NCBI GenBank assembly: GCA_900475325.1
Contig: LS483371.1
Span: 372,001 to 436,000, forward strand
DNA: 64,000 nucleotides
Reading direction: 5' to 3'
Origin: Paucimonas lemoignei
GTDB lineage: Bacteria > Pseudomonadota > Gammaproteobacteria > Pseudomonadales > Pseudomonadaceae
This document shows, piece after piece, positions 43,697 through 53,935 of this stretch. A program made the translations under genes and the position numbers. The notes under the pieces were generated by a model. It was not told where the DNA came from. It did not search any database and saw only the letters and a list, made by a program, of their open reading frames with translations. Position 1 is the stretch's first letter; each line of letters opens with the position of its first letter.

Positions 43697-43781
43697 GCGT
43701 CAGACCAGCACTCAACGAGGTCGCCAGCTCCATCCGCCAACGAACGTGACACCTGCGCCAATCACAATAAGGAAAATAAAA

Positions 43782-45140
43782 GTGACAGCCTCAATACCCT
43801 CTGTGGCGAAGACCAACATTCGCTACCTGATCCTGGCGATGATCTTCATCGTCACGGTGTTCAACTATGTAGACCGGGCAACGCTCTCCATTGCCGCCCC
43901 GGCCTTGCGCAAGGACTTGGGCTTTGACGCCATGACTATGGGCATCGCGTTTTCAGCCTTTGGTTGGGCTTACACCGCCATGCAATTGCCCGGCGGGGTC
44001 GTGCTTGATCGTTACGGCTCGCGGCTGGTTCTGGGCCTCAGCCTGATTCTCTGGTCGACCCTGACCTTCCTGCAGGGCTACGTCGATTTGTTCAGCTCGG
44101 CATTCTTCGCACTCTTTGCACTGCGCTTTCTGATGGGGGTTGCCGAGGCTCCGGCATTCCCGGCCAACAACCGCCTGACCGTGATGTGGTTCCCACGTCA
44201 TGAGCGTGGGCTTGCAACGGCCATATTCCAGTCGGCCCAATACTTTGCCCTGGCGGTGTTCACGCCCATCATGGTCTGGACCTTGACCACTTTCGGCTGG
44301 CAACACGTGTTCTGGTCTACAGGCCTGGCAGGGATTCTGATTGGCCTACTGTGGTTCAGGATGGTCCATGAGCCGCGCAAGGATAAACGCGTCAATCAGG
44401 CGGAAATCGACTACATCGAAGCTGGCGGTGGCTTGCCGTCCATGGGCGACGCGCCAACGCCATTTAGCTGGAAGCGGGTTCGAGCCATTGGCGGCAACCG
44501 GATGATGGTCGGGATCTACCTGGGGCAGTTCTGCCTGACGTCCATCACCTGGTTCTTCCTGACCTGGTTCCCGACTTACCTGATCGAAGCCAAAAGCATG
44601 ACCATGCTCAAGGTCGGTCTGGTCGCGGCCATTCCGCCCATTGCCGGATGCCTGGGCGGCATCATTGGCGGTGTGTGGTCGGACTGGATGCTGAAAAAAG
44701 GCTACAGCCTGACCGCTGCCCGCAAGACCCCGATTATCTGCGGGCTGTTGCTGTCCAGCAGCATCGTGGTCGCCAACTACACCCAATCGGTGCCGTTGGT
44801 GATTCTGGTGATGTCCATCGCGTTCTTCGCCAAAGGCGTGGGTAACCTGGGCTGGTGCATCGTCGGCGACGTCTCTCCCAAGCGCGCCATGGGTGTCAGC
44901 GGTGCGATGTTCAACTTCTGCGGCAACCTGGCCAGCATCGTGACCCCCATCGCCATCGGCGTGATGATCAATCAACTGGGCTCATTTGACGTCGCGCTGA
45001 TGTATGTCGCGGGCATGGGCCTGCTCGGCGCTTTCTCATACCTGTTCATCGTCGGACCGCTCAAGCGCCTGGATCTGGATGACGCTCAGGATCCTCCGGC
45101 TCAGGTTGAGCCCGCTCCAGCACTCAATTCCCGTTCTTGA
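43782..45140 (+). CDS. MFS sugar-acid transporter (glucarate/galactarate type)
   Basis: A 452-residue transporter of the anion:cation symporter branch with about twelve helices. FNYVDRATLSIAAPALRKDLG at the first helix/loop, and VLDRYGSRLVLG after helix two, are typical of GudP/GarP-like permeases. The GTG at 43782 is chosen because AAGGA lies just upstream; earlier in-frame starts would place the coding region over operator O2. Next to a galactarate/talarate dehydratase, so the substrate is probably a hexarate. Confidence 0.88.
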   Translation: MTASIPSVAKTNIRYLILAMIFIVTVFNYVDRATLSIAAPALRKDLGFDAMTMGIAFSAFGWAYTAMQLPGGVVLDRYGSRLVLGLSLILWSTLTFLQGYVDLFSSAFFALFALRFLMGVAEAPAFPANNRLTVMWFPRHERGLATAIFQSAQYFALAVFTPIMVWTLTTFGWQHVFWSTGLAGILIGLLWFRMVHEPRKDKRVNQAEIDYIEAGGGLPSMGDAPTPFSWKRVRAIGGNRMMVGIYLGQFCLTSITWFFLTWFPTYLIEAKSMTMLKVGLVAAIPPIAGCLGGIIGGVWSDWMLKKGYSLTAARKTPIICGLLLSSSIVVANYTQSVPLVILVMSIAFFAKGVGNLGWCIVGDVSPKRAMGVSGAMFNFCGNLASIVTPIAIGVMINQLGSFDVALMYVAGMGLLGAFSYLFIVGPLKRLDLDDAQDPPAQVEPAPALNSRS

Positions 45141-45161
45141 ACTGATAATCAGGAAGCTCCT

Positions 45162-46322
45162 ATGCCACTCCAACAAGAAAACATAACGTCCTCCGACCTC
45201 GACCAGATCGCCTGGGTCAAGGTCTCCTCGGTATTCCTGCCGCTGGCCAACCCGATCAGCGATGCCAAGGTGCTGACCGGTCGGCAAAAGCCGATGACCG
45301 AAATCGCCATGCTGTTCGTGGAAATCGAAACCAAGGATGGCCATAGCGGCCTGGGCTTCAGTTACTCCAAGCGTGCTGGCGGGCCTGGTCAGTTTGCTCA
45401 TGCTCAGGAAATCGCCCCGGCATTGATCGGCGAGAACCCCAGCGACATCGCCAAGCTGTGGACCAAGCTGTGCTGGGCGGGCGCGTCGGTGGGTCGCAGC
45501 GGCATGTCGACCCAGGCCATTGGCGCCTTCGACGTGGCGCTCTGGGACCTGAAAGCCAAACGCGCCAATCTTTCCCTGGCTCGCCTGCTGGGCGCACAAC
45601 GTGATTCGGTTCGCTGCTACAACACCTCCGGTGGCTTCCTGCATACGCCGCTGGATCAGTTGATGAAAAACACGGACATCTCCCGGGAAAAGGGCATCGG
45701 CGGGATCAAGCTCAAGGTCGGCCAGCCAGACTGGACCATCGACATCGAGCGGGTCAGCACGGTGCGCAAACACCTTGGGGATAACTTCCCGTTGATGGTC
45801 GACGCCAATCAGCAATGGGACCGGCCGACCGCGCAGCGCGTGTGTCGCAAGCTTGAAGAGTACAGCCTGATCTGGATCGAAGAACCGCTCGATTGCTATG
45901 ACGCCGAAGGCCATGCGGCACTGGCTCAGCAGTTCGATACGCCGATTGCGACAGGTGAGATGTTGACCAGCGTGGCCGAGCACGCCGAGTTCATCAAGCT
46001 GCGTGGCGCGGACTTCCTGATGCCGGATGCGCCACGAGTCGGCGGTATCACGCCTTATCTGAAAGTGGCGGCGATGGCCGAGCAGGCCGGTTTGATGCTG
46101 GCCCCGCACTTTGCCATGGAATTGCACGTGCACCTGGCGGCGGCGTATCCGACTGAGCCTTGGGTCGAGCATTTCGAATGGCTGGAGCCGCTCTTCAACG
46201 AGCGCCTGGAAACCCGCGACGGCCGCATGCTGGTGCCGACACGCCCAGGGCTGGGTTTGTCGCTGAGCGAGCAGGTCAAACCCTGGACTGCGCAGCAGGT
46301 TGAAATCGGCACGCGTCCTTGA
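45162..46322 (+). CDS. L-talarate/galactarate dehydratase
   Basis: A 386-residue enolase-superfamily (mandelate racemase subgroup) enzyme. K183 and K185 in KLKVG act as base, D214, E240 and E266 bind Mg, and H316 (APHFAMEL) is the second base. YNTSGGFLHTPLDQ and DANQQWDR closely match the Salmonella TalrD/GalrD enzyme. It dehydrates galactarate or talarate to the 5-keto-4-deoxy acid. It follows the transporter by 21 bases. Later pathway steps (aldolase, reductase) are not in the window. Confidence 0.9.
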   Translation: MPLQQENITSSDLDQIAWVKVSSVFLPLANPISDAKVLTGRQKPMTEIAMLFVEIETKDGHSGLGFSYSKRAGGPGQFAHAQEIAPALIGENPSDIAKLWTKLCWAGASVGRSGMSTQAIGAFDVALWDLKAKRANLSLARLLGAQRDSVRCYNTSGGFLHTPLDQLMKNTDISREKGIGGIKLKVGQPDWTIDIERVSTVRKHLGDNFPLMVDANQQWDRPTAQRVCRKLEEYSLIWIEEPLDCYDAEGHAALAQQFDTPIATGEMLTSVAEHAEFIKLRGADFLMPDAPRVGGITPYLKVAAMAEQAGLMLAPHFAMELHVHLAAAYPTEPWVEHFEWLEPLFNERLETRDGRMLVPTRPGLGLSLSEQVKPWTAQQVEIGTRP

Positions 46323-46327
46323 TGGTC

Positions 46328-46362
46328 GTCATGTCCGGGTGTTGTCAGCACCCGGACATGAC
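46328..46362 (+). terminator. Hairpin after the dehydratase gene
   Basis: A perfect 14-bp stem (GTCATGTCCGGGTG with its complement) and 7-base loop just past the stop codon. There is no U-tract, so termination may be inefficient or depend on Rho. Confidence 0.55.
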
Positions 46363-46425
46363 ACGTTCTGGCGGGCTTGCGTTAAGATCCCTCGATACCA
46401 ATAACATTCGAGCGATCAATCGAGC

Positions 46426-47097
46426 ATGGCCCCGCGTATCAAAACCCGTGAACGCATCGTGCAGTGCAGCCTGGAGCTGTTCAACCAGCTGGGCGAGCGC
46501 AGTGTCAGCACTAATCACATCGCGGCGCACATGGAGATTTCGCCGGGCAACCTCTATTACCACTTCCCCAACAAGCAGGCGATCATCGCCGAGCTGTTCA
46601 GCGAATACGAAGCGCTGGTGAACACCTTCCTGCGCCCGCCCAAAGGACGGCAGGCCAGTGTCGAGGACAAGCGTTACTACCTGCTGGAAATTCTCGACGG
46701 CATGTGGCGCTATCGCTTCCTGCACCGTGACCTTGAGCATCTGCTGGATGCCGACCCTGAACTTGCCGGGCGTTATCGACGCTTTTCCCAGCATTGCCTG
46801 ATCCAGGCGATGGCGATTTACGGTGGTTTTGTCGAGGCGGGTATCTTGCAGATGGACAAGGTGCAGATCGAATCCCTGACCCTCAACACCTGGATTGTCC
46901 TGACGTCCTGGGTGCGTTTTTTGTGCACCACCAAAGAAGACAGCAGCCGCTTGAATCAAGACGCCATGCGGCGCGGGGTCTATCAGGTGTTGATGCTCGA
47001 ATCCGGCTACGTGACCGCTGCCGCACGGGATGAAGTCAGCGCCTTGTGTGAAGAATTTTACGTGCCGTTGCAGCAGGCACTGGCCGACGCTGTCTGA
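46426..47097 (+). CDS. TetR-family transcriptional regulator
   Basis: A 223-residue protein with an N-terminal TetR helix-turn-helix (TRERIVQCSLELFNQLGERS, STNHIAAHMEISPGNLYYHF) and an all-helical ligand domain. The C-terminal domain resembles that of a conserved Pseudomonas regulator next to the sseA sulfurtransferase gene, which starts 51 bases downstream. Target and ligand are unknown; neighbours may be unrelated. Confidence 0.88.
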   Translation: MAPRIKTRERIVQCSLELFNQLGERSVSTNHIAAHMEISPGNLYYHFPNKQAIIAELFSEYEALVNTFLRPPKGRQASVEDKRYYLLEILDGMWRYRFLHRDLEHLLDADPELAGRYRRFSQHCLIQAMAIYGGFVEAGILQMDKVQIESLTLNTWIVLTSWVRFLCTTKEDSSRLNQDAMRRGVYQVLMLESGYVTAAARDEVSALCEEFYVPLQQALADAV

Positions 47098-47148
47098 GTG
47101 TCATCGATTTCAGTTTCTTGCTATTTCAATTGTTCACAGGAGCCTGTC

Positions 47149-48003
47149 ATGTCCATCGCGCAACTGATCAGCCCTCAGCAACTGGCCGAGCGCCAACAGC
47201 GGCCAGGCCTGGTGATTCTCGATTGCCGTTTTGCACTGGAAGATACCGCCTACGGTCAACGCAGTTATGCCAACGGGCATATCGCTGGCGCCTGTTTTGC
47301 AGACCTTGAGCGTGATTTGAGCGGGCCAGTCAGCAAAGGCAAAACCGGGCGCCATCCGTTACCTGATGCGCAGAAGCTGGTGGAGCGTTTGCAGCACTGG
47401 GGCATCAATACCGACAGCGACGTGGTGCTTTATGACGATGGCCCCGGCGCTTTCGCCGCCCGTGCCTGGTGGTTGCTGGCCTGGCTCGGCAAGCGTGAAG
47501 GCGTGTTTATTCTCAACGGTGGACTCAAGGCCTGGCATGCAGCGGGCTTGCCTCTGAGCCTTGATGCACCGGACAAAAAACCGGGGCATTTCAGGGGGCA
47601 GCCGGACGATAAATTGGTGCTCAGCGCTGACCAGTTGCAAAAGCGCCTGGGCAAGCCGCAGATGACCTTGATCGATGCTCGGGCCGAAGCGCGCTTTCGT
47701 GGTGAGGTCGAGCCCATCGACCCGGTAGCCGGTCATATTCCTGGCGCCCAGTGTGCGGCGTTCAATGAAAACTTAGCGCCTGACGGGTTGTTCTTGCCTG
47801 CCGATCAACTCAAGCAACGCTTTGCTGCCAAGCTTCAGGATCGCGCACCTGAGCAGTTGGTTGCCTACTGCGGTTCGGGCGTGACGGCGTGCCACAACCT
47901 GTTTGCGTTGTGTCTGGCGGGGTATCCGCTGGGTGCGCTGTATGCCGGGTCGTGGAGTGAGTGGATTACCGATCCGCAGCGTGAAGTTGCGACGGGAGCC
48001 TGA
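47149..48003 (+). CDS. sseA: 3-mercaptopyruvate/thiosulfate sulfurtransferase SseA
   Basis: A 284-residue tandem rhodanese: an inactive N-terminal domain (residues 5-130) and an active C-terminal one with the cysteine loop YCGSGVTAC. The CGSGVTA loop is the type favouring 3-mercaptopyruvate. The ATG at 47149 follows CAGGAGCC; a start 17 codons upstream lies at the TetR stop and lacks a ribosome site. Transfers sulfane sulfur to thiol or cyanide acceptors. Confidence 0.9.
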   Translation: MSIAQLISPQQLAERQQRPGLVILDCRFALEDTAYGQRSYANGHIAGACFADLERDLSGPVSKGKTGRHPLPDAQKLVERLQHWGINTDSDVVLYDDGPGAFAARAWWLLAWLGKREGVFILNGGLKAWHAAGLPLSLDAPDKKPGHFRGQPDDKLVLSADQLQKRLGKPQMTLIDARAEARFRGEVEPIDPVAGHIPGAQCAAFNENLAPDGLFLPADQLKQRFAAKLQDRAPEQLVAYCGSGVTACHNLFALCLAGYPLGALYAGSWSEWITDPQREVATGA

Positions 48004-48028
48004 TTTATCACCCGCGGGGCACCGGAAT

Positions 48029-48123
48029 CTGTGGGAGCGAATTCATTCGCGAAGGCAATGTTAATGCCGATGAAGATGTATCGAATGTACTGGCCTCTTC
48101 GCGAATGAATTCGCTCCCACAGG
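48029..48123. repeat. REPIN-like inverted pair, GAATTCATTCGCG subtype
   Basis: Arms TCTGTGGGAGCGAATTCATT and CGCGAATGAATTCGCTCCCA in the gap between convergent sseA and metK. Confidence 0.88.
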
Positions 48124-48198
48124 GTTTCGGTGTTCAGTCTGTTGGAGCGAGGGGGCCTGCTCGCACCGAAGGGGCTGTATTTCAAGACGCTCCAAACC

Positions 48199-48236
48199 AA
48201 AAAGCCCCTGCCGACCGAAGTCGCCAGGGGCTTTTT
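48199..48236 (-). terminator. Terminator downstream of metK (bidirectional)
   Basis: AAAAAGCCCCTG and its complement CAGGGGCTTTTT form a 12-bp stem with 14-base loop and T-runs on both strands. It ends metK transcription and would also stop sseA read-through. Confidence 0.88.
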
Positions 48237-48259
48237 GTTGCGCTTTGGGTCAGCGCGTA

Positions 48260-49450
48260 TTACAGGCCGGCAGCAGCGCGAAGGGCTTCGGCGCGGTCGG
48301 TTTTTTCCCAGGTGAACGTGGTGAAGGTATCGTCGCCCACGGTCTTGGTTTGCGGCGTGCGACCGAAGTGGCCGTAAGCAGCGGTTTCCTGGTACATCGG
48401 GTGCAGCAGGTCGAGCATCTTGGTGATCGCGTAGGGACGCAGGTCGAAGATGTCGCGGACCAGTTTGATGATCTTGTCATCGCCGATCTTGCCGGTGCCG
48501 AAGGTGTTCAGCGAGATCGAAGTCGGTTGTGCAACGCCGATGGCGTAGGACACCTGAATCTCGCAACGCTCGGCCAGGCCAGCCGCCACGATGTTCTTGG
48601 CAACATAACGACCCGCGTAGGCGGCCGAACGGTCAACCTTGGATGGATCCTTGCCGGAGAACGCGCCACCGCCGTGACGGGCCATGCCGCCGTAACTGTC
48701 GACGATGATCTTGCGACCGGTCAGGCCGCAGTCGCCCACCGGGCCACCGATGATGAACTGGCCAGTCGGGTTGATGTGGAACTGGGTGTCTTTGTGCAGC
48801 AGTTCGGCAGGCAGCACGTGCTTGACGATCAGCTCCATCACGCCTTCGCGCAGGTCGTTGTAGGACACTTCCGGGTTGTGCTGGGTCGACAGAACAACTG
48901 CGTCGATGCCCACAACCTTGCCGTTTTCATAGCTGCAAGTCACTTGCGACTTGGCATCCGGACGCAGCCAAGGCAGCAGGCCGGACTTGCGAGCTTCAGC
49001 CTGACGCTTGACCAATTGGTGCGAGAACGCGATAGGCGCAGGCATCAGCTCGGTGGTTTCGTTGCTGGCGTAGCCGAACATCAGGCCCTGGTCGCCGGCA
49101 CCTTGATCTTCAGGCTTGGCGCGGTCCACACCCTGGTTGATGTCAGGGGACTGCTTGCCGATGATGTTCATCACGCCGCAGGTCGCTCCGTCGAAACCGA
49201 CGTCGGAGCTGGTGTAGCCGATGTCGCTGATCACGTCACGAACGATCTGCTCAAGGTCAACCCACGCTGTGGTGGTGACTTCACCGGCGACGATTGCAAC
49301 GCCGGTCTTGACCAGGGTTTCCACCGCTACGCGAGCGTGTTTGTCCTGGGTGATGATTGCGTCCAGAACCGCATCGGAAATCTGGTCGGCGATTTTGTCT
49401 GGATGCCCTTCGGACACGGACTCGGAGGTGAAAAGGGAGTATTCGCTCAT
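48260..49450 (-). CDS. metK: S-adenosylmethionine synthetase MetK
   Basis: A 396-residue enzyme making SAM from ATP and methionine. The start [20 protein letters not shown] has the ATP-site His, [12 protein letters not shown] the methionine-binding segment and [19 protein letters not shown] the P-loop-like motif. Full length. It begins 20 bases after the ArsR-methyltransferase gene on the same strand with CAGGAAAC upstream, so the two are co-transcribed from the palindrome-bearing promoter region at about 50.5 kb. Confidence 0.97.
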   Translation of the reverse strand: MSEYSLFTSESVSEGHPDKIADQISDAVLDAIITQDKHARVAVETLVKTGVAIVAGEVTTTAWVDLEQIVRDVISDIGYTSSDVGFDGATCGVMNIIGKQSPDINQGVDRAKPEDQGAGDQGLMFGYASNETTELMPAPIAFSHQLVKRQAEARKSGLLPWLRPDAKSQVTCSYENGKVVGIDAVVLSTQHNPEVSYNDLREGVMELIVKHVLPAELLHKDTQFHINPTGQFIIGGPVGDCGLTGRKIIVDSYGGMARHGGGAFSGKDPSKVDRSAAYAGRYVAKNIVAAGLAERCEIQVSYAIGVAQPTSISLNTFGTGKIGDDKIIKLVRDIFDLRPYAITKMLDLLHPMYQETAAYGHFGRTPQTKTVGDDTFTTFTWEKTDRAEALRAAAGL

Positions 49451-49470
49451 CTCTACGGGTTTCCTGAATT

Positions 49471-50466
49471 TTACCGATGGTGAGTGTTGCCAGCCGGCCG
49501 CTGAAAATGGCGGACCTGAATCTGGAAACCATTACGTAAGCCCACATAGAGGCTTTCCCCGGGAACTAGCCCCGCAGCGATGGCCCAACGGGCCAGATCA
49601 TCCTGTTCGAACCCTAACCAAAGATCGCCACAGGCCTCCCTGGCCCAGCTCTGGTCATGGCTACACAGCTCGGTCACCAGCAGGCTGCCGCCCGGGTTGA
49701 CCAGTGCTGCGAGTTGTTTGAGTGCCTCGGCCGGTGCGGCGAAATGGTGCAGAACCATGTTCAGCACCACGCAGTCGGCGTGTACCTCGGCGGCATCCAG
49801 TGCATCGGCCAGCTTCAGCTCGACATTAACCAGTGCCTGGGCAGTACACACCTTGCGAGCCATTTCGAGCATGGCCGGGCTGTTGTCCAGCGCCGTGACC
49901 TGCTTGAAGCGCCCAGCCAGTTCGGGCAGAAATCCACCGTCCCCCGGGCCGACTTCCAGTGCTGTGGCTGAAGGGCCGAAGCTCAGTTTGTCGAGCAGTG
50001 ACAGCAGGCTTTCCCGGTACTGGGTCAAGCCGGCGATCAGGTCTTGCTGGGCGCGGAATTTCTCAGCGGTGCGGGCGAAGAAATCCTGGCTGGCGGTGGC
50101 GCGTTGGCGATGCACCAGGCCGATACGTGCCTGTACATCGTCGGGTAACGCCAGGGTGTCCACCTCATCCAGCAATGCTGCATGCAGCCTGCCACCCGGT
50201 AGTGCGGTGTGGGGCAGGGCGCGCCGATAGAAGATGGCATTGCCTTCGCGCCGGGTCGCAACCAGGTCAGCCTGGGCCAGCACCTTAAGGTGGTGGCTCA
50301 TGCCTGACTGGCCGATGGCGAAAATCTGCGCCAGCTCCAGCACCCCGAATGAATCGTTTGACAGCACTCGCAAAACATTCAGACGCAGTGGATCGCCGCC
50401 CGCTTTGCACAAGGCAGAGAGGTCGTCGCAGTCATCGTGATGAATTACGGGTGCGCGCACGTTCAT
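49471..50466 (-). CDS. ArsR-type regulator fused to a SAM methyltransferase domain
   Basis: A 331-residue fusion. Residues 10-100 form an ArsR winged helix ([40 protein letters not shown]); residues about 150-310 form a class I methyltransferase ([16 protein letters not shown] as motif [10 protein letters not shown] as motif IV). It directly precedes metK and is divergent from tktA, as PA0547 is in P. aeruginosa. Because the second domain binds SAM or SAH, it plausibly senses the methylation state and controls metK. This is an inference from domain content and context. Confidence 0.88.
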   Translation of the reverse strand: MNVRAPVIHHDDCDDLSALCKAGGDPLRLNVLRVLSNDSFGVLELAQIFAIGQSGMSHHLKVLAQADLVATRREGNAIFYRRALPHTALPGGRLHAALLDEVDTLALPDDVQARIGLVHRQRATASQDFFARTAEKFRAQQDLIAGLTQYRESLLSLLDKLSFGPSATALEVGPGDGGFLPELAGRFKQVTALDNSPAMLEMARKVCTAQALVNVELKLADALDAAEVHADCVVLNMVLHHFAAPAEALKQLAALVNPGGSLLVTELCSHDQSWAREACGDLWLGFEQDDLARWAIAAGLVPGESLYVGLRNGFQIQVRHFQRPAGNTHHR

Positions 50467-50507
50467 AGGGCTGGCAGTCTAGTTAGCGACCGGGTAGGCC
50501 GCAAGGC

Positions 50508-50531
50508 CAATATCAAAAAGTTTTGATATTG
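50508..50531 (-). promoter_or_regulatory. Near-perfect palindrome between the ArsR-metK operon and tktA
   Basis: A 24-base palindrome with 11-bp arms CAATATCAAAA and TTTTGATATTG around two central bases, 41 bases upstream of the ArsR-fusion start codon. Its size and position suit an ArsR-family homodimer acting on its own operon. tktA starts about 215 bases the other way. Confidence 0.65.
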
Positions 50532-50745
50532 CAGGATGGGCGGCGCCGATACGTGCTGAATGCGCCCTGCCGAATCGCTTATTGATAAGACACGGCACTA
50601 GCACTGCGCCATACCTGAGCAAATAACGAGCAGCGAGCAGGAAAAACTACCCCGACCCGCTATCTTTCATTGCTCCCAGGCAGTGCCTGAGGGAAAATGC
50701 TCGCCTTTTTCAGATCCATTCTTTCCAGTTCCCAGGAGATCAGCG

Positions 50746-52743
50746 ATGCCCAGCCGTCGTGAGCGTGCCAACGCCATTCGTGCACTCAGCATGGATGCCG
50801 TGCAAAAAGCCAACAGCGGCCATCCCGGTGCCCCTATGGGCATGGCGGATATCGCCGAAGTACTTTGGCGCGACTATCTGAAGCACAACCCGAGCAACCC
50901 TGCATTCGCCGACCGTGACCGCTTCATCATGTCCAACGGCCATGGCTCGATGCTGGTTTACTCGCTACTGCACCTGACGGGCTATGACCTGTCCATCGAC
51001 GACCTGAAAAACTTCCGTCAGCTGCACAGCCGCACTCCGGGACACCCGGAATTCGGCTACACGCCAGGCGTTGAAACCACCACCGGTCCTTTGGGCCAGG
51101 GCTTTGCCAACGCTGTCGGCTTCGCGGTTGCGGAAAAGACCCTGGCTGCCCAGTTCAACCGTCCAGGCCACAACATCGTTGATCACCACACCTACGTATT
51201 CATGGGTGATGGCTGCATGATGGAAGGCATCTCCCACGAAGTCGGCTCATTGGCTGGCACCCTGGGCCTGAACAAGCTGATCGCGTTCTACGACGACAAC
51301 GGCATCTCCATCGATGGCGAAGTCGAAGGCTGGTTCACCGATGACACGCCCAAGCGCTTTGAGTCTTACGGCTGGCTGGTGATCCGTAACGTCGACGGCC
51401 ATGACGCCGACGAGATCAAGACCGCCATCGACACCGCTCGTAAAAGCGACAAGCCGACCCTGATCTGCTGCAAGACCACCATCGGTTTCGGTTCGCCGAA
51501 CAAACAAGGCAAGGAAGAGTCCCACGGCGCGCCGTTGGGTGCTGACGAAATCGCCCTGACCCGCGCTGCCCTCAAATGGACCCATGGCCCATTCGAAATC
51601 CCGGCTGACATCTACGCCGAGTGGAATTGCAAAGAGAAAGGCCTGGCGATCGAAGCCGAGTGGGATCAGCGTTTCGCTGCCTACTCTGCCGAGCACCCGG
51701 AACTGGCCAACGAGCTGATCCGTCGCATGAGCGGTGAATTGCCTGCCGACTTCGCCGAGAAATCCGCCGCTTACGTGGCTGAAGTCAACGCCAAGGGCGA
51801 GACTATCGCCAGCCGCAAGGCCAGCCAGAATGCCCTGACCGCTTTCGGTCCGCTGCTGCCTGAGTTTCTCGGTGGTTCGGCTGACCTGGCCGGTTCCAAC
51901 CTGACCATCTGGAAAGGCTGCAAGAGCATCACCGGCGAAGACGCCAACGGTAACTACCTGCACTACGGTGTGCGTGAGTTCGGCATGGGCGCCATGATGA
52001 ATGGCATCGCGTTGCACGGCGGTTTCGTTCCTTACGGCGCGACCTTCCTGATCTTCATGGAGTACGCCCGCAACGCGGTGCGCATGTCTTCGCTGATGAA
52101 GAAGCGCGTGCTGTATGTGTTCACCCACGACTCCATCGGTCTGGGCGAAGACGGCCCGACGCACCAGCCGATCGAGCAACTGACCAGCCTGCGCACCACG
52201 CCAAACCTGGATACCTGGCGTCCTGCGGATGCCGTGGAATCAGCGGTGGCGTGGAAGTACTCCATCGAGCGCAACGACGGTCCTTCGGCACTGATCTTCT
52301 CGCGTCAGAATCTGCCACACCAATCCCGCGACGAAGCGCAGCTGGCGGACATCGCCCGTGGTGGCTACGTGCTGCGTGATTGCGTTGGCGAGCCTGAGCT
52401 GATCCTGATCGCTACCGGTTCGGAAGTCGGTCTGGCGGTTCAGGCATACGACAAGCTCAGCGCTCAGGGCCGCAACGTGCGCGTGGTTTCCATGCCATGC
52501 ACCAGCGTCTTCGATGCTCAGGATCCTGGCTACAAACAAGCCGTTCTGCCGCTGCAGGTCAGCGCCCGTATCGCCATCGAAGCTGCCCATGCGGACTTCT
52601 GGTACAAGTACGTCGGCCTTGAAGGTCGCGTCATCGGCATGACCACCTTCGGCGAGTCGGCACCTGCGCCAGCCCTGTTCGAAGAGTTCGGCTTCACCCT
52701 GGAAAACATCCTGGGTCAGGCTGAAGAGTTGCTGGAAGACTGA
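50746..52743 (+). CDS. tktA: Transketolase
   Basis: A 665-residue thiamine-diphosphate enzyme of the pentose phosphate and Entner-Doudoroff-linked pathways, shuttling two-carbon units. [16 protein letters not shown] near the N-terminus, [25 protein letters not shown] (ThDP/Mg motif) and [16 protein letters not shown] in the middle domain are all present. The ATG at 50746 follows CAGGAGATCAGCG; an in-frame start 21 codons earlier is not family-like. Head of the tktA-epd-pgk-fbaA series. Confidence 0.97.
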   Translation: MPSRRERANAIRALSMDAVQKANSGHPGAPMGMADIAEVLWRDYLKHNPSNPAFADRDRFIMSNGHGSMLVYSLLHLTGYDLSIDDLKNFRQLHSRTPGHPEFGYTPGVETTTGPLGQGFANAVGFAVAEKTLAAQFNRPGHNIVDHHTYVFMGDGCMMEGISHEVGSLAGTLGLNKLIAFYDDNGISIDGEVEGWFTDDTPKRFESYGWLVIRNVDGHDADEIKTAIDTARKSDKPTLICCKTTIGFGSPNKQGKEESHGAPLGADEIALTRAALKWTHGPFEIPADIYAEWNCKEKGLAIEAEWDQRFAAYSAEHPELANELIRRMSGELPADFAEKSAAYVAEVNAKGETIASRKASQNALTAFGPLLPEFLGGSADLAGSNLTIWKGCKSITGEDANGNYLHYGVREFGMGAMMNGIALHGGFVPYGATFLIFMEYARNAVRMSSLMKKRVLYVFTHDSIGLGEDGPTHQPIEQLTSLRTTPNLDTWRPADAVESAVAWKYSIERNDGPSALIFSRQNLPHQSRDEAQLADIARGGYVLRDCVGEPELILIATGSEVGLAVQAYDKLSAQGRNVRVVSMPCTSVFDAQDPGYKQAVLPLQVSARIAIEAAHADFWYKYVGLEGRVIGMTTFGESAPAPALFEEFGFTLENILGQAEELLED

Positions 52744-52767
52744 TAGCGACGTTCTGAGCGTCTCTTC

Positions 52768-52844
52768 CTTGTAGGAGCTGGCGAAGGCTGCGAATGCGGT
52801 GTGTCATGAAGCCCATTCGCAGCCTTCGGCAGCTCCTACGGGGG
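52768..52844. repeat. REPIN-like inverted pair, GCTGCCGAAGG subtype
   Basis: Arms CCTTGTAGGAGCTGGCGAAG and CCTTCGGCAGCTCCTACG, between tktA and epd and ending 24 bases before the epd start codon. Confidence 0.88.
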
Positions 52845-52868
52845 TTTGATACACCCAACGAGAACCCC

Positions 52869-53918
52869 ATGCCCCAACACCGTCCTTACAAAGTTGCACT
52901 CAACGGCTATGGCCGTATCGGCCGCTGCGTCGTGCGCGCGCTGTGCGAGCGGGGGACGAAGGCCGGGTTCGAAGTGGTTGCCATCAACGATCTGGCCGAC
53001 ATGGCTAGCCTCGAATACCTCACGCGCTTTGACTCCACACACGGCCGTTTTCCCGGCGAAGTGCGGGTCGAAGGGCAATACCTGCACATCAATGATCACA
53101 AGATCAAAGTGCTGCGCAGCGCAACCCCCGAAGACGTTGACTGGGCGGCGCTGGGCATTGATCTGGTGCTCGAATGTTCGGGCGTCTACAACACCCGCGA
53201 AGACGGCCAGCGGTTTCTCGACGCGGGGGCGCCGCGCGTGCTGTTCTCCCAACCCATGGCCAGTGAAGCCGACGTCGATGCCACCATCGTGTTCGGCATC
53301 AACCAGCAGAAGCTGACGGGCCGCGAGCTGCTGGTGTCCGCTGCATCCTGCACCACCAACTGCAGCGTGCCGTTGCTGCGCCTGCTGGATCAGGCGATTG
53401 GGCTGCAATACATCACCATCACCACGATCCACTCGGCGATGAACGACCAGCCCGTGATTGACGCCTATCATCATGAAGATCTGCGCCGCACGCGCTCGGC
53501 TTTCCAGTCGATCATCCCGGTGTCCACTGGTCTGGCGCGCGGCATCGAGAGGCTGCTGCCGGAACTTGCGGGCAGAATTCAGGCCAAAGCAGTGCGCGTG
53601 CCGACGGTCAATGTGTCGTGTCTGGACATCACCTTGCAGACCGCACGTGACACAGACGCTCTGGAGATAAACCGCATTCTGCGTGAGGCCGCCACCAGCG
53701 GCCCGCTCAAGGGTTTGCTGGCTTATACCGAGCTGCCGCATGCCAGTTGTGATTTCAACCATGACCCTCATTCGGCCATCGTCGATGCGAGTCAGACCCG
53801 CGTTTCCGGCCCTCGGCTGGTCAATCTGCTGGCCTGGTTCGACAACGAATGGGGTTTTGCCAACCGAATGCTTGACGTTGCCGAGCAGTTTTTGCGCGTC
53901 GCAGACCCACAACAGTAA
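52869..53918 (+). CDS. epd: D-erythrose-4-phosphate dehydrogenase
   Basis: A 349-residue GAPDH-family enzyme. The NAD motif [15 protein letters not shown] is at 11-25, the catalytic C161 in SAASCTTNC, and [13 protein letters not shown] near the end. Placement between tktA and pgk is the classic epd context; it oxidises erythrose 4-phosphate toward pyridoxal phosphate synthesis. A minor GAPDH activity cannot be excluded. The ATG at 52869 has only a weak ribosome site (ACGAGAA), as the REPIN occupies the region just upstream. Confidence 0.9.
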   Translation: MPQHRPYKVALNGYGRIGRCVVRALCERGTKAGFEVVAINDLADMASLEYLTRFDSTHGRFPGEVRVEGQYLHINDHKIKVLRSATPEDVDWAALGIDLVLECSGVYNTREDGQRFLDAGAPRVLFSQPMASEADVDATIVFGINQQKLTGRELLVSAASCTTNCSVPLLRLLDQAIGLQYITITTIHSAMNDQPVIDAYHHEDLRRTRSAFQSIIPVSTGLARGIERLLPELAGRIQAKAVRVPTVNVSCLDITLQTARDTDALEINRILREAATSGPLKGLLAYTELPHASCDFNHDPHSAIVDASQTRVSGPRLVNLLAWFDNEWGFANRMLDVAEQFLRVADPQQ

Positions 53919-53935
53919 AAAACAGGGATTCACTC

